64,000 bases of DNA, from contig NZ_BMLW01000006.1 in NCBI RefSeq assembly GCF_014645515.1, positions 186,001 through 250,000 of the forward strand, written 5' to 3'. The translations under genes were made by a program, and so were the position numbers. Source of the stretch: Oceanobacillus neutriphilus. Its GTDB lineage: Bacteria > Bacillota > Bacilli > Bacillales > Amphibacillaceae. Each line of letters starts with the position of its first letter. Within the stretch, counting starts at the first letter, position 1. This document shows positions 37,456-48,044 of the stretch, in pieces. Below the pieces are notes generated by a model. It was not told the origin of the DNA, did no database searches, and worked only from the letters and a program-made list of their open reading frames with translations.

Positions 37456-38313
37456 CTATTTTTGTTTTGGTATTTTAATAGTTATTTGATAATAATCATC
37501 CAGTTCCTGTTCATCTGATTCTACGTCAACACCAGTATCAGATACCATATTAAGCGACTGCCTAATTGTATTCATGGCAATCCGGACATCTTTATTGATA
37601 CCTTTAAATTTAGGCTTTGGCTTCCGCTTCTCTTCTTTCGGCTCATTGATTTTAGCAATTCGCTCTTCAGTTTGTTTCACATTCCATTCTTTTTCAAGAA
37701 CTTCTTTTAAAACAAGAAGCTGCTGCTCCTCATCCTTTAACTTAATTAAAGCACGGGCATGTCTTTCTGTAATTAATTTTCCTAGTAAAGCATCCTGTAC
37801 TTCTTTCGGCAGCTTTAATAATCGCAGCTTGTTTGCAATCGTAGACTGATTTTTACCAAGACGCTGTGCTAATGCTTCCTGCGTCAAATCATGCAGTTCA
37901 AGCAGCTTATTATACGCGATAGCTTCTTCAATGACAGTCAGTTCTTCACGTTGTAAATTTTCAATCAGCGCAACAGAGGCCGTTTCTGTATCGCTCATTT
38001 CGCGGATAATTGCGGACACTTTCTTCCAGCCTAAATGCTGAACTGCCCGCCATCTTCTTTCCCCTGCAATCAATTCGAAAGAATCATCATCTATTTTACG
38101 AACGACAATTGGCTGAATCATCCCATGTGTGTGTATGGTTTGAGCTAATTCTTTTATCTTTTCTTCCTGAAAAATCGTTCGTGGCTGGTAGCGATTGGCC
38201 TGAATTTTATCGATATCGAGCTGAATCACTTCATCTGAAGAATAGGAAACCTTGTCCGTATCAATTGGATCCTTATCGCTTTTTCCAAATATCCGATTAA
38301 AAGGACTCACCAC
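37456..38313 (-). CDS. noc: Nucleoid occlusion protein Noc
   Basis: 285-aa ParB paralogue. The N-terminus [14 protein letters not shown] can form the amphipathic membrane-targeting helix of Noc. The CTP-binding [13 protein letters not shown] and the helix-turn-helix ([19 protein letters not shown]) follow. Binds ATTTCCCGGGAAAT sites and blocks division over DNA. GTG at 38313 with AGGTGG upstream. An exact Noc site is present at 19022-19035. Confidence 0.95.
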   Translation of the reverse strand: MVSPFNRIFGKSDKDPIDTDKVSYSSDEVIQLDIDKIQANRYQPRTIFQEEKIKELAQTIHTHGMIQPIVVRKIDDDSFELIAGERRWRAVQHLGWKKVSAIIREMSDTETASVALIENLQREELTVIEEAIAYNKLLELHDLTQEALAQRLGKNQSTIANKLRLLKLPKEVQDALLGKLITERHARALIKLKDEEQQLLVLKEVLEKEWNVKQTEERIAKINEPKEEKRKPKPKFKGINKDVRIAMNTIRQSLNMVSDTGVDVESDEQELDDYYQITIKIPKQK

Positions 38314-38453
38314 TTGCTGACACCACCTTCTAATATTAACAAACTATTCATTATTCCATCTATATAAAATAAAAGCTCGAAGCTTTACGTAATAATTAAT
38401 TTATCAGAGCTCACTCATGTTAAATTAATATCTGATCTTCACTTAAAAGATAA

Positions 38454-38469
38454 TGTTTCACGTGAAACA
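38454..38469. promoter_or_regulatory. parS site 2 inside a 34-bp perfect palindrome
   Basis: TGTTTCACGTGAAACA, an exact parS match. The symmetry extends without mismatch to 38445-38478, 34 bp in all, with T-runs after it. Sits upstream of noc in a 631-bp stretch between noc and rsmG where nothing else was recognised. As RNA it would also form a strong hairpin after rsmG. Confidence 0.9.
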
Positions 38470-38944
38470 TTATCTTTTTTAGTTCGTTATCTTACCATTT
38501 TATCTATATTAAAAATTAATAACACCTGATATAAAGCCTTCACGTTTTTAACAGGGTACTCTGAAATTATTCAATAAATATTTGGTGAATTCATCTATTA
38601 TAAGTACATGTTCAAAAGGGCCTGAATCAAGTCTTGAAAATGCAGACAACATGCTCCAGTAACTTCTTCATCCCTGCTCAAGCCTAAGCAGTTTTATTAG
38701 AAGGTCATTACCCAAGCTGCTTATCATTTAGAAACTTTTAAAGCGTTATCTCCATACATCGTAAATCCACACCTATAACATTCCTATAATAGCATCTATA
38801 CTTCACACAATACAACAACGAACAATCGATATGTATAGTTTTATTTTACCATACCTACCGCTGAAAAAATATAAAATGAGTTTAAATAATCTAAAGAGTA
38901 TTTATCTATCTGTGCAAAGATGTTCATTTATTGCCTAAAAATAG

Positions 38945-39661
38945 TTATTCAATCGGTTCTTTATTTGGCAGACCTGCTTTTCTAGGATATTTTTTCGGAG
39001 TCTTGCGTTTTTTAGCTACTTTAATAATAGAACGTTCGCCCCCGTCTTGAGGAAGTGTAAAAGTATCAATGGATTCTACTTCCCCACCAAGTAATTCAAT
39101 TGCAGCTTTGCCTGTCTCCAGTTCTTCTTCTGCCTGCGATCCTTTCATTGCAATAAAGTAACCGCCTTTTTTTACAAATGGGAGACATAATTCACTTAAT
39201 ACAGACATTCTGGCTACTGCTCTTGCAGTCACCAAATCATACTGTTCACGAAACGCCTCATTTTTTCCGGCAATTTCAGCACGGTCATGGTAAAATGCTA
39301 CATTTGTCAATTCCAGCTTATTCGCTAAGTGGTTCAAGAAATTAATTCGTTTTTTCAAGGAATCAATAATTGTCACTTTTAAGTGTGGAAAGCATATTTT
39401 TAATGGAATACTAGGGAACCCTGCACCTGCACCAATATCGCAAATAGATAATTCCTGCGTCATATCCGTGTAAAAAGCCGCAGTAATACAGTCATAGAAA
39501 TGCTTTTCATATACTTCCTCTTCTTCTGTAATTGCCGTTAAATTTATTTTTTCATTCCATTCGATGAGCTCTTTGAAATAAATGTCAAATGCCTTTTGCT
39601 GCGCTTCATTTAACATTATCCCTTTTTCTTCCAATTTTCGCACGAATTTTTCTGATTTCAT
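38945..39661 (-). CDS. rsmG: 16S rRNA (guanine-N7)-methyltransferase RsmG (GidB)
   Basis: 238-aa SAM-dependent methyltransferase that modifies G527 of 16S rRNA. SAM-binding [16 protein letters not shown] and the [20 protein letters not shown] core are typical. ATG at 39661 has AAAGGAG 6 bases upstream. Follows mnmG, as in most Firmicutes origin regions. Confidence 0.95.
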   Translation of the reverse strand: MKSEKFVRKLEEKGIMLNEAQQKAFDIYFKELIEWNEKINLTAITEEEEVYEKHFYDCITAAFYTDMTQELSICDIGAGAGFPSIPLKICFPHLKVTIIDSLKKRINFLNHLANKLELTNVAFYHDRAEIAGKNEAFREQYDLVTARAVARMSVLSELCLPFVKKGGYFIAMKGSQAEEELETGKAAIELLGGEVESIDTFTLPQDGGERSIIKVAKKRKTPKKYPRKAGLPNKEPIE

Positions 39662-39846
39662 AACAGTCTCCTTTACCACACTACTATTTTTTTGGATTGT
39701 AAGTATATGTACAGTTTCTTTTATGAAGGAAGAAGACCATCCCCTCCCCTAAAGCATTAAATTCTTACATTTATGTATCAATATAGAAAGCACGATACAA
39801 TTTAGAAAAATAGCGACGTCTCTTTAACGCCGCTATTTTCTTCATT

Positions 39847-41733
39847 TTAATTTGCAATTCGGGCAATATTTCCTTGTTCAATATAAACAAGCAGAATAGA
39901 AATATCTGCAGGATTTACTCCTGAAATTCTGGATGCCTGGCCTACAGACAGCGGACGGACTTTTTTCAGTTTTTCAATCGCTTCTGTGGCAATTCCGTTA
40001 ATTGCTGTATAATCAATATCTGCTGGTATTTTTTTATCTTCCATTTTAAGCATTCTTGCTACTTGCTCTCTTGCTTTTTTAATATAGCCCTCATACTTAA
40101 TTTGAATAGCAACCTGCTCTTTTACATCCTCACTGATATTCTCGCCTTTTTCAATCATTTGTTCTATATGCTCATATGTTAATTCCGGGCGTTTTAATAA
40201 ATCGTATGCTTTGACTGCTTCCTTCATCGGTACAGCTCCGGCAGCTTTCATGACATTTTGTACTTCTTCTGCCGGTTTGACAACGATTCTATTTAAACGT
40301 TTCTTCTCAGCTTCCACCTGTTCTTTTTTCGCAGTAAAAGCTGTATATCTTTCCTCAGAAATTAACCCATAATCATATCCAATATCTGTAAGACGTAGAT
40401 CAGCATTATCATGACGGAGCAATAAACGGTATTCTGCACGTGATGTCAGTAAACGATAAGGCTCGTTTGTCCCTTTTGTTACTAAATCATCAATCATAAC
40501 ACCAATATAGGCCTGAGAACGATCTAAGATAATTGGCTCCTTGCCTGTAACTTTTGCTGCTGCATTCATCCCTGCCATTAAACCTTGGCCGGCTGCTTCT
40601 TCATAGCCTGAAGTTCCGTTAATCTGGCCGGCAGTAAATAGACCTGGTAAACGTTTTGTTTCCAATGTCGGCCAAAGCTGTGTCGGCACGACAGCATCAT
40701 ACTCAATCGCATAACCTGCCCGCATGATTTCTGCATTTTCCAGACCTGGAACGGATTTTACCATTTCATGCTGAACAGATTCCGGTAAAGATGTGGATAG
40801 CCCCTGCACATAGACCTCTTCTGTATTTCTTCCTTCCGGCTCTAAGAAAATCTGATGACGCGGTTTATCATTAAAACGGACAATTTTATCTTCAATCGAT
40901 GGGCAGTATCTTGGACCTGTCCCGCGTTTCATACCGGAATACATCGCAGATAATGTCAGGTTTTCATTAATTACCTGGTGTGTAAATTCATTTGTATACG
41001 TTAACCAGCATGGAATTTGATCCTCGATAACTTCTGTTGTCTCATATGAGAAGCTTTTGGGATTCTCATCCCCTGGCTGAATTTCAGTTTTTGAATAATC
41101 AATTGTATGACTGTTTACACGCGGCGGTGTACCAGTTTTAAAACGTGTTAGTTTAAAACCCAGCTCTTCCAGGTTCTCTGATAATTTAATGGACACACGC
41201 TGGTTATTTGGTCCACTTTCATACTCTAAATCCCCCATCAATACTTTCCCGCGCATAAAGGTTCCGGTAGTAACGATGACAGATTTTGCATAATAAGCAG
41301 CTTTTGTTTCTGTGATGACCCCTTTACAAATGCCATCTTCTACAATAAGAGAATTAACCATTCCCTGACGAACAGTTAAGTTTTTTTCATTTTCAACCAG
41401 ATTCTTCACTTCCTGCATATATACCGGTTTATCAGCCTGTGCACGCAATGCTTGTACAGCTGGCCCTTTCCCTGTATTCAGCATACGCATTTGAATATAG
41501 CTTTTATCAATGATTTTCCCCATAATTCCGCCGAGTGCATCAATTTCACGTACAACAATACCCTTTGCAGGTCCACCGATGGATGGGTTACAAGGCATAA
41601 AAGCTATCATATCTAAGTTCAATGTCAGCATTAATGTTTTTGCTCCCATACGGGCAGAGGCATACGCTGCTTCTACTCCAGCATGACCGGCTCCAACAAC
41701 AATGACATCATAATTTCCTGCATTGTAAGTCAT
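39847..41733 (-). CDS. mnmG: tRNA uridine 5-carboxymethylaminomethyl enzyme MnmG (GidA)
   Basis: 628-aa FAD/NAD-dependent enzyme that modifies the wobble uridine of tRNAs together with MnmE. FAD-binding [12 protein letters not shown] at the N-terminus, [11 protein letters not shown] with the catalytic cysteine, and a C-terminal helical domain ([19 protein letters not shown]). Length matches the family. 34 bp after mnmE. Confidence 0.97.
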   Translation of the reverse strand: MTYNAGNYDVIVVGAGHAGVEAAYASARMGAKTLMLTLNLDMIAFMPCNPSIGGPAKGIVVREIDALGGIMGKIIDKSYIQMRMLNTGKGPAVQALRAQADKPVYMQEVKNLVENEKNLTVRQGMVNSLIVEDGICKGVITETKAAYYAKSVIVTTGTFMRGKVLMGDLEYESGPNNQRVSIKLSENLEELGFKLTRFKTGTPPRVNSHTIDYSKTEIQPGDENPKSFSYETTEVIEDQIPCWLTYTNEFTHQVINENLTLSAMYSGMKRGTGPRYCPSIEDKIVRFNDKPRHQIFLEPEGRNTEEVYVQGLSTSLPESVQHEMVKSVPGLENAEIMRAGYAIEYDAVVPTQLWPTLETKRLPGLFTAGQINGTSGYEEAAGQGLMAGMNAAAKVTGKEPIILDRSQAYIGVMIDDLVTKGTNEPYRLLTSRAEYRLLLRHDNADLRLTDIGYDYGLISEERYTAFTAKKEQVEAEKKRLNRIVVKPAEEVQNVMKAAGAVPMKEAVKAYDLLKRPELTYEHIEQMIEKGENISEDVKEQVAIQIKYEGYIKKAREQVARMLKMEDKKIPADIDYTAINGIATEAIEKLKKVRPLSVGQASRISGVNPADISILLVYIEQGNIARIAN

Positions 41734-41767
41734 TTTTTTTCTTCCTTTCCTTTATTAAACATATCCC

Positions 41768-43144
41768 TTATTTTCCTAAGCAGAATTGAGAAAATAACTG
41801 ATCAATCAAACTGTCGCTTGCTGTATCACCAATAATTTCTCCCATAAACTCCCACGAACGTGTCACATCAATTTGAACAATATCCATAGGCATCCCCAGT
41901 TCGATTGCTTCACGGGCATCAACTAATGCCTGCTTTGCCTGCTTCAGCAGTTGGATATGGCGCACATTGGATACATATGTTAAATCTCCTGCATCTACTT
42001 CACCAGAAAAAAAGGTATTGGCAATTGCCTGCTCCAGTTCATCAACGCCCTGCTCTTCAATTAAGGAAGTTGTTACAACAGACTTCCCTTCTGCAAATGC
42101 CTTTACCTCTTCTAAATCTAATTTCTGTTCTAAATCTGTCTTATTAATGATAACAATATATTCTAATCCTTGAACAGCTTCAAATAATTTTTTATCTTCG
42201 TCGCTTAAAGCTTCATTATAATTTAACACAAATAAAATTAAATCCGATTCCTTCAATACCTGTCTGGAACGATCCACACCGATGCGCTCAACAATATCCT
42301 CTGTTTCCCGGATACCGGCTGTATCGACTAAGCGTAATGGAACACCGCGGACATTCACATACTCTTCAATAATATCTCTGGTTGTTCCCGGTATTTCCGT
42401 TACAATCGCTTTATTCTCCTGGACTAATGTATTCATTAAGGAAGATTTTCCGACATTTGGCCGTCCAATAATAGCTGTTGCCAGTCCTTCACGCAAAATT
42501 TTACCCTGGGCAGCAACCTCCAGAAGCTTCTCTAATTCGAGACCTACCTCTTTTGTCTTTTCTTCCATTAAGGTATGCGTCATTTCCTCTACATCATCAT
42601 ACTCCGGATAGTCAATATTTACCTCTACATGAGCAACTGTTTCCAGCAATTCCTGCCTTAACGTCTGGATAAGCTTCGACAGCCGTCCATCCATTTGCTT
42701 TAATGCCACATTCATTGCTTTATCTGTTTTCGCACGAATCAAATCCATAACAGCCTCTGCCTGTGATAAATCAATACGCCCGTTTAAAAAGGCACGTTTT
42801 GTAAATTCACCAGGCTCAGCCAGACGTGCTCCTTTTGCCAGCATAATTTCTAATACACGGTTTACAGACACTAAACCGCCGTGACAATTAATCTCGACAA
42901 TGTCTTCCCGCGTAAACGTTTTGGGAGCACGCATCACAGATACCATGACCTCTTCTGCTAATTCCCCCGTTACTGGATCAACAACTTTTCCATAATGAAT
43001 CGTATGAGAATCTACCTCTTTCAGGTTCTTTCCTTCAAACACATCAGAGGCTAACGATATTGCTTCCGGCCCGCTTAAACGCACAATTGCAATAGCTCCC
43101 TCGCCAATTGGAGTAGATATCGCCGCTATTGTATCTGTATCCAT
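41768..43144 (-). CDS. mnmE: tRNA modification GTPase MnmE (TrmE)
   Basis: 458-aa potassium-activated GTPase. N-terminal folate-binding domain ([20 protein letters not shown] begins it), helical domain, inserted G domain with Walker [10 protein letters not shown] and the IINKTD specificity motif, and the C-terminal FCLGK motif with the catalytic cysteine. ATG at 43144 with CAGGTG upstream; the frame extends upstream to 43168 without conservation. Confidence 0.97.
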   Translation of the reverse strand: MDTDTIAAISTPIGEGAIAIVRLSGPEAISLASDVFEGKNLKEVDSHTIHYGKVVDPVTGELAEEVMVSVMRAPKTFTREDIVEINCHGGLVSVNRVLEIMLAKGARLAEPGEFTKRAFLNGRIDLSQAEAVMDLIRAKTDKAMNVALKQMDGRLSKLIQTLRQELLETVAHVEVNIDYPEYDDVEEMTHTLMEEKTKEVGLELEKLLEVAAQGKILREGLATAIIGRPNVGKSSLMNTLVQENKAIVTEIPGTTRDIIEEYVNVRGVPLRLVDTAGIRETEDIVERIGVDRSRQVLKESDLILFVLNYNEALSDEDKKLFEAVQGLEYIVIINKTDLEQKLDLEEVKAFAEGKSVVTTSLIEEQGVDELEQAIANTFFSGEVDAGDLTYVSNVRHIQLLKQAKQALVDAREAIELGMPMDIVQIDVTRSWEFMGEIIGDTASDSLIDQLFSQFCLGK

Positions 43145-43245
43145 CTTATTCACCTGCCTTACCTTCATTCTATATCTATAATTAATTCGTTAATTTTTAT
43201 TATCACTAACAATCAAGAATAACATAGATTTAGAAAAAAAGAAAC

Positions 43246-43334
43246 TTATCCACATAGATACTTCTTTTGTTCTCAAATTGCTGTTATCCACATGTGTATA
43301 AAGTTTTTTAATAACCTTTTCTATCAGTGGATAA
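43246..43334. promoter_or_regulatory. DnaA-box cluster upstream of mnmE
   Basis: Two perfect TTATCCACA boxes (43246-43254, 43284-43292), one TTATACACA on the other strand (43293-43301) and one TTATCCACT on the other strand (43326-43334), all within 89 bp. Lies between divergent mnmE and the kinase pseudogene, about 4 kb from oriC. Confidence 0.7.
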
Positions 43335-43425
43335 TTGAAAGATGCTGATATAACTTGCTCCCACTTATTATTTGTGACACATTACTAATAGAACTATTCA
43401 TTTTAAAGCATAGGGGGGAAAAATA

Positions 43426-44643
43426 TTGGGTAACCCATTTATTATTGCTGTAGGAGGAGTTTCAGGAAGCGGGAAAACAACAGTATCCAAAGATTTAAGC
43501 AGTAAGCTGGGAAATGCTAAGACCTTATTTTTTGATGACTACGATTTTAACGGCCCTTCTAATATAATTGACTGGGTTGAACGCGGAGCTGATTATGATG
43601 AATGGGATTTGGATTTATTATTAACTCAACTTTCGCACCCTAAAAAATAACTTTCTTATCATAGTGATAGGTGTTTATCGTTCCTTCCATCTATCTCTTG
43701 ACAAACCATAAATTCTAGCTGGAAGGTAACGTGTAAGGCCACCGCTGCGTCGGACCGTTTTGCTTTCCTAGGGGCATACTCTTCAGCTAACTTTTGCCAA
43801 GAAGAACACTTGGCAAAAGTGGATCTTCAGATGATGCTATTCCCTCAGGAGTCAAAACGGTCCGCCTCCGTTAGAAGGAGTGCTCTATACAAGTTGAAAT
43901 AGATGACTAAATAGAAGTTAGATCAGATAAAACATTTTTCCTGGGTTCATAATATTCTGTCACGATTACTTTCTGTTCATGAAAGCTATTCCCGATATTT
44001 ACTATTCATGCCGAATCAACCATTTGAAACACTAAAATGATCTTTTCATCAAGCAAAAAGCAATGATTTCATTCAACTCCATCAGGATATGATTTCTTGC
44101 ATTCGCTGTAGAAGCCTAACTGAGCGCAGACCAACCACGGAGACTCCTATGGGAACAGGGCGAGCTGAAGATCCACTTGAAAAGCGGTTTTCTTTTCAAG
44201 TTAGCTGAAGCCGTCCCCATGGAAAGCGTAGTGGTTGGTCGGAGCGGCGCTATATACAATCTCCATTTTAATAGTAAGATGATTTAACAACATGCAAACG
44301 GGATAATGAAGAACACGTTCGTTCAGATTCTGTTAAGTATATTGTAATCGACTTTCCATTTGCATATCAGCATGCACACATCAAGGAGTGGATTAACTTT
44401 GCTGTATTTATAGATACACCACTGGATATCGCTTACGCACGCCGGCTTGTCAGGGATTTTCAAGACAGCACTGCAAAAAATATCTTATTGGATGCAAAGA
44501 ACTATCTTTCAGCTGGAAGAAATGGCTACCTGGAAATGTTACAATCCATCAAACCTTCATCAGACCTGGTTATTGACGGAACATTACCTGTATCAAAAAT
44601 GACTGATATAATTTTAAAAACAATATCGAAATCTTATTCTTAA
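43426..44643 (+). pseudogene. Uridine-kinase-like P-loop kinase, split by repeat B
   Basis: The N-terminal fragment (66 codons from TTG 43426 with AGGGGGG upstream) has VGGVSGSGKTT and the FFDDYDFNGP motif of the uridine kinase-like family. It runs into the repeat and stops within 27 bases. The rest resumes in frame after the repeat, at about 44320, as VIDFPFAYQH, FIDTPLDIAYARRLVRDF and DLVIDGTLP, ending at TAA 44641-44643. The two halves total about 173 codons. The insertion separates the P-loop from the lid and base-binding half, so it is very likely inactive. Confidence 0.85.
43624..44320. mobile_element. Repeat B: family element inserted in the kinase gene, right end lost
   Basis: Left end ACTCAACTTTCGCACCC at 43624-43640, opposite in orientation to repeat A. 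It aligns with the reverse complement of repeat A almost throughout, then stops about 70 bp short of the expected right end, at GAACACGTTC. It contains CGGACCGTTTTG (43751-43762) / CAAAACGGTCCG (43853-43864), a hairpin unit within that module (about 43781-43830), and a second hairpin unit within the CCAACCAC module (44161-44213). Non-coding. Confidence 0.82.
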
Positions 44644-44710
44644 TGGTGGATAAAGCTAAAGCTAGCTGATTAAGGATTAATTTTAGAGGAATGTTCAGCA
44701 AATCGTATAG

Positions 44711-44759
44711 AAAAAACCAAAACCTGAGAGATTGGATGCATTCTCAGGCTTTGGTTTTA
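44711..44759 (-). terminator. jag operon terminator
   Basis: AAAACCAAAaCCTGAGA pairs with TCTCAGGcTTTGGTTTT (lower case marks a mismatch), followed on the minus strand by a T-run. It overlaps the jag stop codon region. Confidence 0.85.
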
Positions 44760-45368
44760 AGGTTTAATAACAATATGGCGATGCGGCTCGACACCATCAG
44801 AATAAGTAGAAACCTGCTTATCCTGCAGGACACTATGGATAATTTTACGTTCAAATGCCGGCATCGGCTCCAGCACAACCCGTTTCTTTGTTTTCTGTGC
44901 TTTATCCCCCATTTTCAACGCAAGTGATTCTAAGGTTTCTTTTCTTCTTGCTCGATACCCTTCTGCATCCAATGTTACTGTATAATACGTATCATTATGC
45001 TTATTAATAACTAAATGCACTAAATACTGCAACGCGTTCAAGGTCTGGCCTCTTTTTCCGATTAACTTTGCAATATTTTCATGGTGCATTGTATATGTTA
45101 CATGATTATCCTTGACTTCAGTGTCTATTTTTACTGAGAGATTCATGTTGCTAGTAACTTCTTTGATAAATTGAGCTGTTTCTTCAACTGGATCCTTTGC
45201 CACTGTTACTTTTACAAAGGCACGCTTGGATCCAAAGATCCCAAAGACTCCTTTTTTACCTTCATCAATGACCTCAACATCTACTTGGTTCTTTTCCACT
45301 CCTAATTGCTCCAGAGCTGATTGAACCGCTTCTTCAACTGTTTGACCACTTGCAGTTACTTCTCTCAA
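44757..45368 (-). CDS. jag: RNA-binding protein Jag/KhpB
   Basis: 203-aa protein: Jag_N domain (MREVTASGQTVEEAVQSAL), KH domain with IGKRGQTLNALQYLVHL, and R3H domain ending FERKIIHSVLQDKQVSTYSDG. Linked to cell elongation and small-RNA binding in Gram-positives. TTG at 45368 is chosen because GGAGGGG lies 6 bases upstream; the in-frame ATG at 45383 overlaps that site and has none of its own. Downstream of spoIIIJ. Confidence 0.93.
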   Translation of the reverse strand: MREVTASGQTVEEAVQSALEQLGVEKNQVDVEVIDEGKKGVFGIFGSKRAFVKVTVAKDPVEETAQFIKEVTSNMNLSVKIDTEVKDNHVTYTMHHENIAKLIGKRGQTLNALQYLVHLVINKHNDTYYTVTLDAEGYRARRKETLESLALKMGDKAQKTKKRVVLEPMPAFERKIIHSVLQDKQVSTYSDGVEPHRHIVIKP

Positions 45369-45539
45369 TCGTTTCCCCTCCATTTTTCAGCATAAGCGTC
45401 CGTAATTTTCCTTATTTAGTAAAGAAATATTACCATAATTTATGCGGAAAATAGACGCTATATTTAATTTCTGAAGAGCTTCATAATTGCTATATATATT
45501 TACATAAAACTTAAAACTGTTTAACTATTTTACTTATTA

Positions 45540-45567
45540 ATAATGAGGGAATTTCTTCCCTCATTAT
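45540..45567 (-). terminator. Hairpin between spoIIIJ and jag
   Basis: TAATGAGGGAA / TTCCCTCATTA stem with a 4-base loop, 6 bases after the spoIIIJ stop. The minus-strand tail (TTATTAATAAG) is only moderately T-rich, so partial termination is likely. Confidence 0.65.
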
Positions 45568-45572
45568 AACAA

Positions 45573-46331
45573 TTATTTTTTGGCCATCATCGGCTTATTA
45601 ATAAGAAGTGTCTGGCATACCATAAAGATGTTACCAGTTACCCAGTACAACGCTAATGCTGCCGGGAAGAAGAATGCCATTACACCAATCATAATCGGCA
45701 TAACATAAAGCATAATCTGCAGCTGTAATCTCATTTGTGGATTACTGTTTGCTGATGAATTCGTAGACATCATTAATTTCTGCTGTAAGAAAGTAAATAG
45801 CGCTGTCAGAATCGGCAAAACATAATCCGGTGTTCCAAGCTGGAACCAGAGAAAATCATGTGTAGCAATTTCTGTCGTACGTCTAATCGCATGATACATC
45901 GCAATAAATATTGGCATTTGTACAAGAATCGGTAAACAACCAGCTAACGGATTAACACCATTTTTCTGGAATAATTGCATTGTTTCCTGCTGTAATTTCT
46001 GCTGTGTATTCGCATCCTTGGACGCATATTTTTTCTGAAGCTCCTGTAATTGCGGCTGAACTTCCTGCATTGCTTTCGTGCTTTTAATTTGTTTCACGTT
46101 TAATGGCACTAATATTAAACGGATAAGTACTGTCACTAAAATAATTGCCAAGCCATAGTTTTCATTCAAAAATTCTGCAATCTTCGTTATAAACCAAGAT
46201 AATGGATAAACGAAAACTGTATTCCAAAACCCTTCACTTTCAGGTGTAATCGGTTCATCAATTTGGGTACACCCAGCTAAAAAAACCGCTAACACGAGAA
46301 AAGTGATTAATATCCCGTATTTTTTGCGCAA
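45573..46331 (-). CDS. spoIIIJ: Membrane protein insertase SpoIIIJ (YidC/Oxa1 family)
   Basis: 252-aa YidC-type insertase. Lipoprotein signal with lipobox LAGC (Cys about residue 21), then about five helices including the LIRLILVPLNVKQIKSTKAMQ segment with the groove arginine, and PILVQMPIFIAMYHAIRR. It inserts membrane proteins and in bacilli supports sporulation. TTG at 46331 with AAGGAGG upstream. Confidence 0.95.
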   Translation of the reverse strand: MRKKYGILITFLVLAVFLAGCTQIDEPITPESEGFWNTVFVYPLSWFITKIAEFLNENYGLAIILVTVLIRLILVPLNVKQIKSTKAMQEVQPQLQELQKKYASKDANTQQKLQQETMQLFQKNGVNPLAGCLPILVQMPIFIAMYHAIRRTTEIATHDFLWFQLGTPDYVLPILTALFTFLQQKLMMSTNSSANSNPQMRLQLQIMLYVMPIMIGVMAFFFPAALALYWVTGNIFMVCQTLLINKPMMAKK

Positions 46332-46413
46332 AGCTTTTCCTCCTTAATATTCCCAATGCTTCTACTTGTTATTTTAGCTTATTTACATTGTGAATTCTAT
46401 CTTAAACTTGTCC

Positions 46414-46761
46414 TTACTTTGAATGCTTAAATAGTTTTTCTTTATATAATAAATGCGAAAGACTTTTTTTCATCATTTCGTAACTCATTGTTCTGGTTGG
46501 GTTTCTGGCAATGATTACAATATCATAGCAAGGTTTAATATCCTTCTCTAACTCTTGAAAAGACGTCCGCAGCAATCTTTTTATCCGATTCCTGACGACG
46601 GCATTTCCTATTTTTTTCCCGACAGACAGGCCGACCCGGAAATGATTCTGATCTTCTTTCTTTCTATAATAAATAACCAGCTGTCTATTTGCGAAAGAAT
46701 TCCCATGCTTAAAAGCTGCTTGGAATTCTTCATTTTTTTTAATCCGAAATTGTTTTTTCAC
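46414..46761 (-). CDS. rnpA: Ribonuclease P protein component
   Basis: 115-aa protein subunit of RNase P. The RNR motif region reads [22 protein letters not shown] at 46761 is the likely start, with AAAGGTG 6 bases upstream; the ATG at 46770 directly abuts that site. Lies between rpmH and spoIIIJ as in nearly all bacteria. The RNA subunit gene was not found here. Confidence 0.95.
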   Translation of the reverse strand: MKKQFRIKKNEEFQAAFKHGNSFANRQLVIYYRKKEDQNHFRVGLSVGKKIGNAVVRNRIKRLLRTSFQELEKDIKPCYDIVIIARNPTRTMSYEMMKKSLSHLLYKEKLFKHSK

Positions 46762-46899
46762 CGTCATCACCTTTTAATTTAACCCACATACATTTTCTTC
46801 TATTCATCTCATTCTATCAAAAGCCTGTCCATTTTTATCAACAAAAATCAGCTTAAAATATGTAATCCGATGTGAATAAACCTATCCTCTAAATACAGA

Positions 46900-46926
46900 A
46901 AAAAAACCACTGATAGTTGTCAGTGG
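46900..46926 (-). terminator. Attenuator between rpmH and rnpA
   Basis: CCACTGA / TCAGTGG stem with a 6-base loop and seven or more T on the minus strand, starting 2 bases after the rpmH stop. It would lower rnpA relative to L34. Confidence 0.85.
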
Positions 46927-46927
46927 C

Positions 46928-47062
46928 TTATGCAGATAAAACTTTACGTCCTTTGCGGCGACGACGAGCCAATATATGACGACCATTTTTTGTGCTCATA
47001 CGCGTGCGAAAACCGTGAACTTTTTTACGTTTGCGATTATTTGGTTGAAACGTTCTTTTCAT
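46928..47062 (-). CDS. rpmH: 50S ribosomal protein L34
   Basis: 44-aa L34, [19 protein letters not shown] at the start, [12 protein letters not shown] at the end; very basic and full length. AAGGAGGTG precedes the ATG. First gene of the rpmH-rnpA-spoIIIJ-jag group, transcribed away from dnaA. Confidence 0.98.
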   Translation of the reverse strand: MKRTFQPNNRKRKKVHGFRTRMSTKNGRHILARRRRKGRKVLSA

Positions 47063-47144
47063 GAGTGTGCACCTCCTTGGAAAATCCAAGTTTCATATTT
47101 AAACTAAAAATAGCTTATAACTTATCCATTAGACAGTCCTTGAT

Positions 47145-47174
47145 ATTATACGAAAAATATACTCAATTTGTCAA
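47145..47174 (-). promoter_or_regulatory. rpmH promoter
   Basis: Minus strand: TTGACA (47169-47174), 18 bases, TATAAT (47145-47150). Both hexamers are perfect sigma-A consensus. About 80 bp before rpmH. Confidence 0.85.
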
Positions 47175-47461
47175 CCGGCTATTGAATAAAATTCTACTTC
47201 TTTTCTTTCTCACACATTTTTCAGTGATTTCATCAAAATTTATCATGCAAAACCTTCTTTAAATTTTTCACCACATGAAGCTTTGTTTTTTACTTTTTCC
47301 GATTAAAGCCAACTATATTCCATTTATATTAAATAGAGTTTTTCACACCATTACACTTTTCTTCTAAATAAATATTATTTCCATTCATCCCCTTTATATT
47401 CTGAAATAATACAGCTATTAGTACAGTTACTACTAAATTTCTATTTTAGCAATCCTCTTTA

Positions 47462-47859
47462 TTATCCACAGTCTGTATCGAATAATATCTCCCTCTATTT
47501 TTCTATCCACACAAAAAATAAACAATTTAACCACAAAATATAGCGTTGTTTACAACTGAAACACACAACAGATAGAATATGTGGATAACTATTTGAAAGC
47601 CATTGATTTATTCGCTTTTATTTGGTATTATATTTATGTTTTAGTTTGTGGAAATAATTTATACTAATTAAACTTATACACAGAATGTGGATAAGGTGTG
47701 GATAGTTTTTCCACTGATTTTTGATAAAGTTTTCTACAAGGCTGTGGATAGCGTTTATATTTTTAGTTTTTCTTTAAAATTATCTTTACTGCGTGCAGAA
47801 GTAATCCTTCTCCAATCTGGAATTGCGCATGTAATTTATTATTTTATTATTTATCCACA
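47462..47859. other. oriC, upstream DnaA-box region
   Basis: AT-rich segment between rpmH and dnaA with at least eight DnaA boxes. Perfect TTATCCACA or its complement: 47462-47470, 47580-47588, 47686-47694, 47851-47859. One mismatch: 47503-47511, 47674-47682, 47697-47705, 47743-47751. A further TTAACCACA lies at 47527-47535. This is the incA/B-like half of a bipartite Bacillus-type origin. A 70-codon open frame across it (47687-47899) is not a gene. Confidence 0.9.
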
Positions 47860-48044
47860 GGCTTTTTTTCATTTTTTATACGTCTGCCTTTCCATCTAAC
47901 CCCTGAAATAGATTGAGAGAGGCTTTTTTCTTCTAAAATAGAGCTTCATAAAAAGGTATATGGGCAACTGTTTAAAACTTTGCTTTAGTTTGAAGTATAT
48001 GAAATAGCTATCAATAATATCTATTTTTATTCTCTCTTAATCCT

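Noticed and set aside
43426-43650. A complete 74-aa kinase
   Set aside because: It ends inside the terminal repeat of element B and lacks all conserved parts after the FDDYDF region, which are found downstream of the repeat.
47687-47899. 70-codon open frame in the oriC region
   Set aside because: It covers several DnaA boxes, has no ribosome site and no protein-like pattern.
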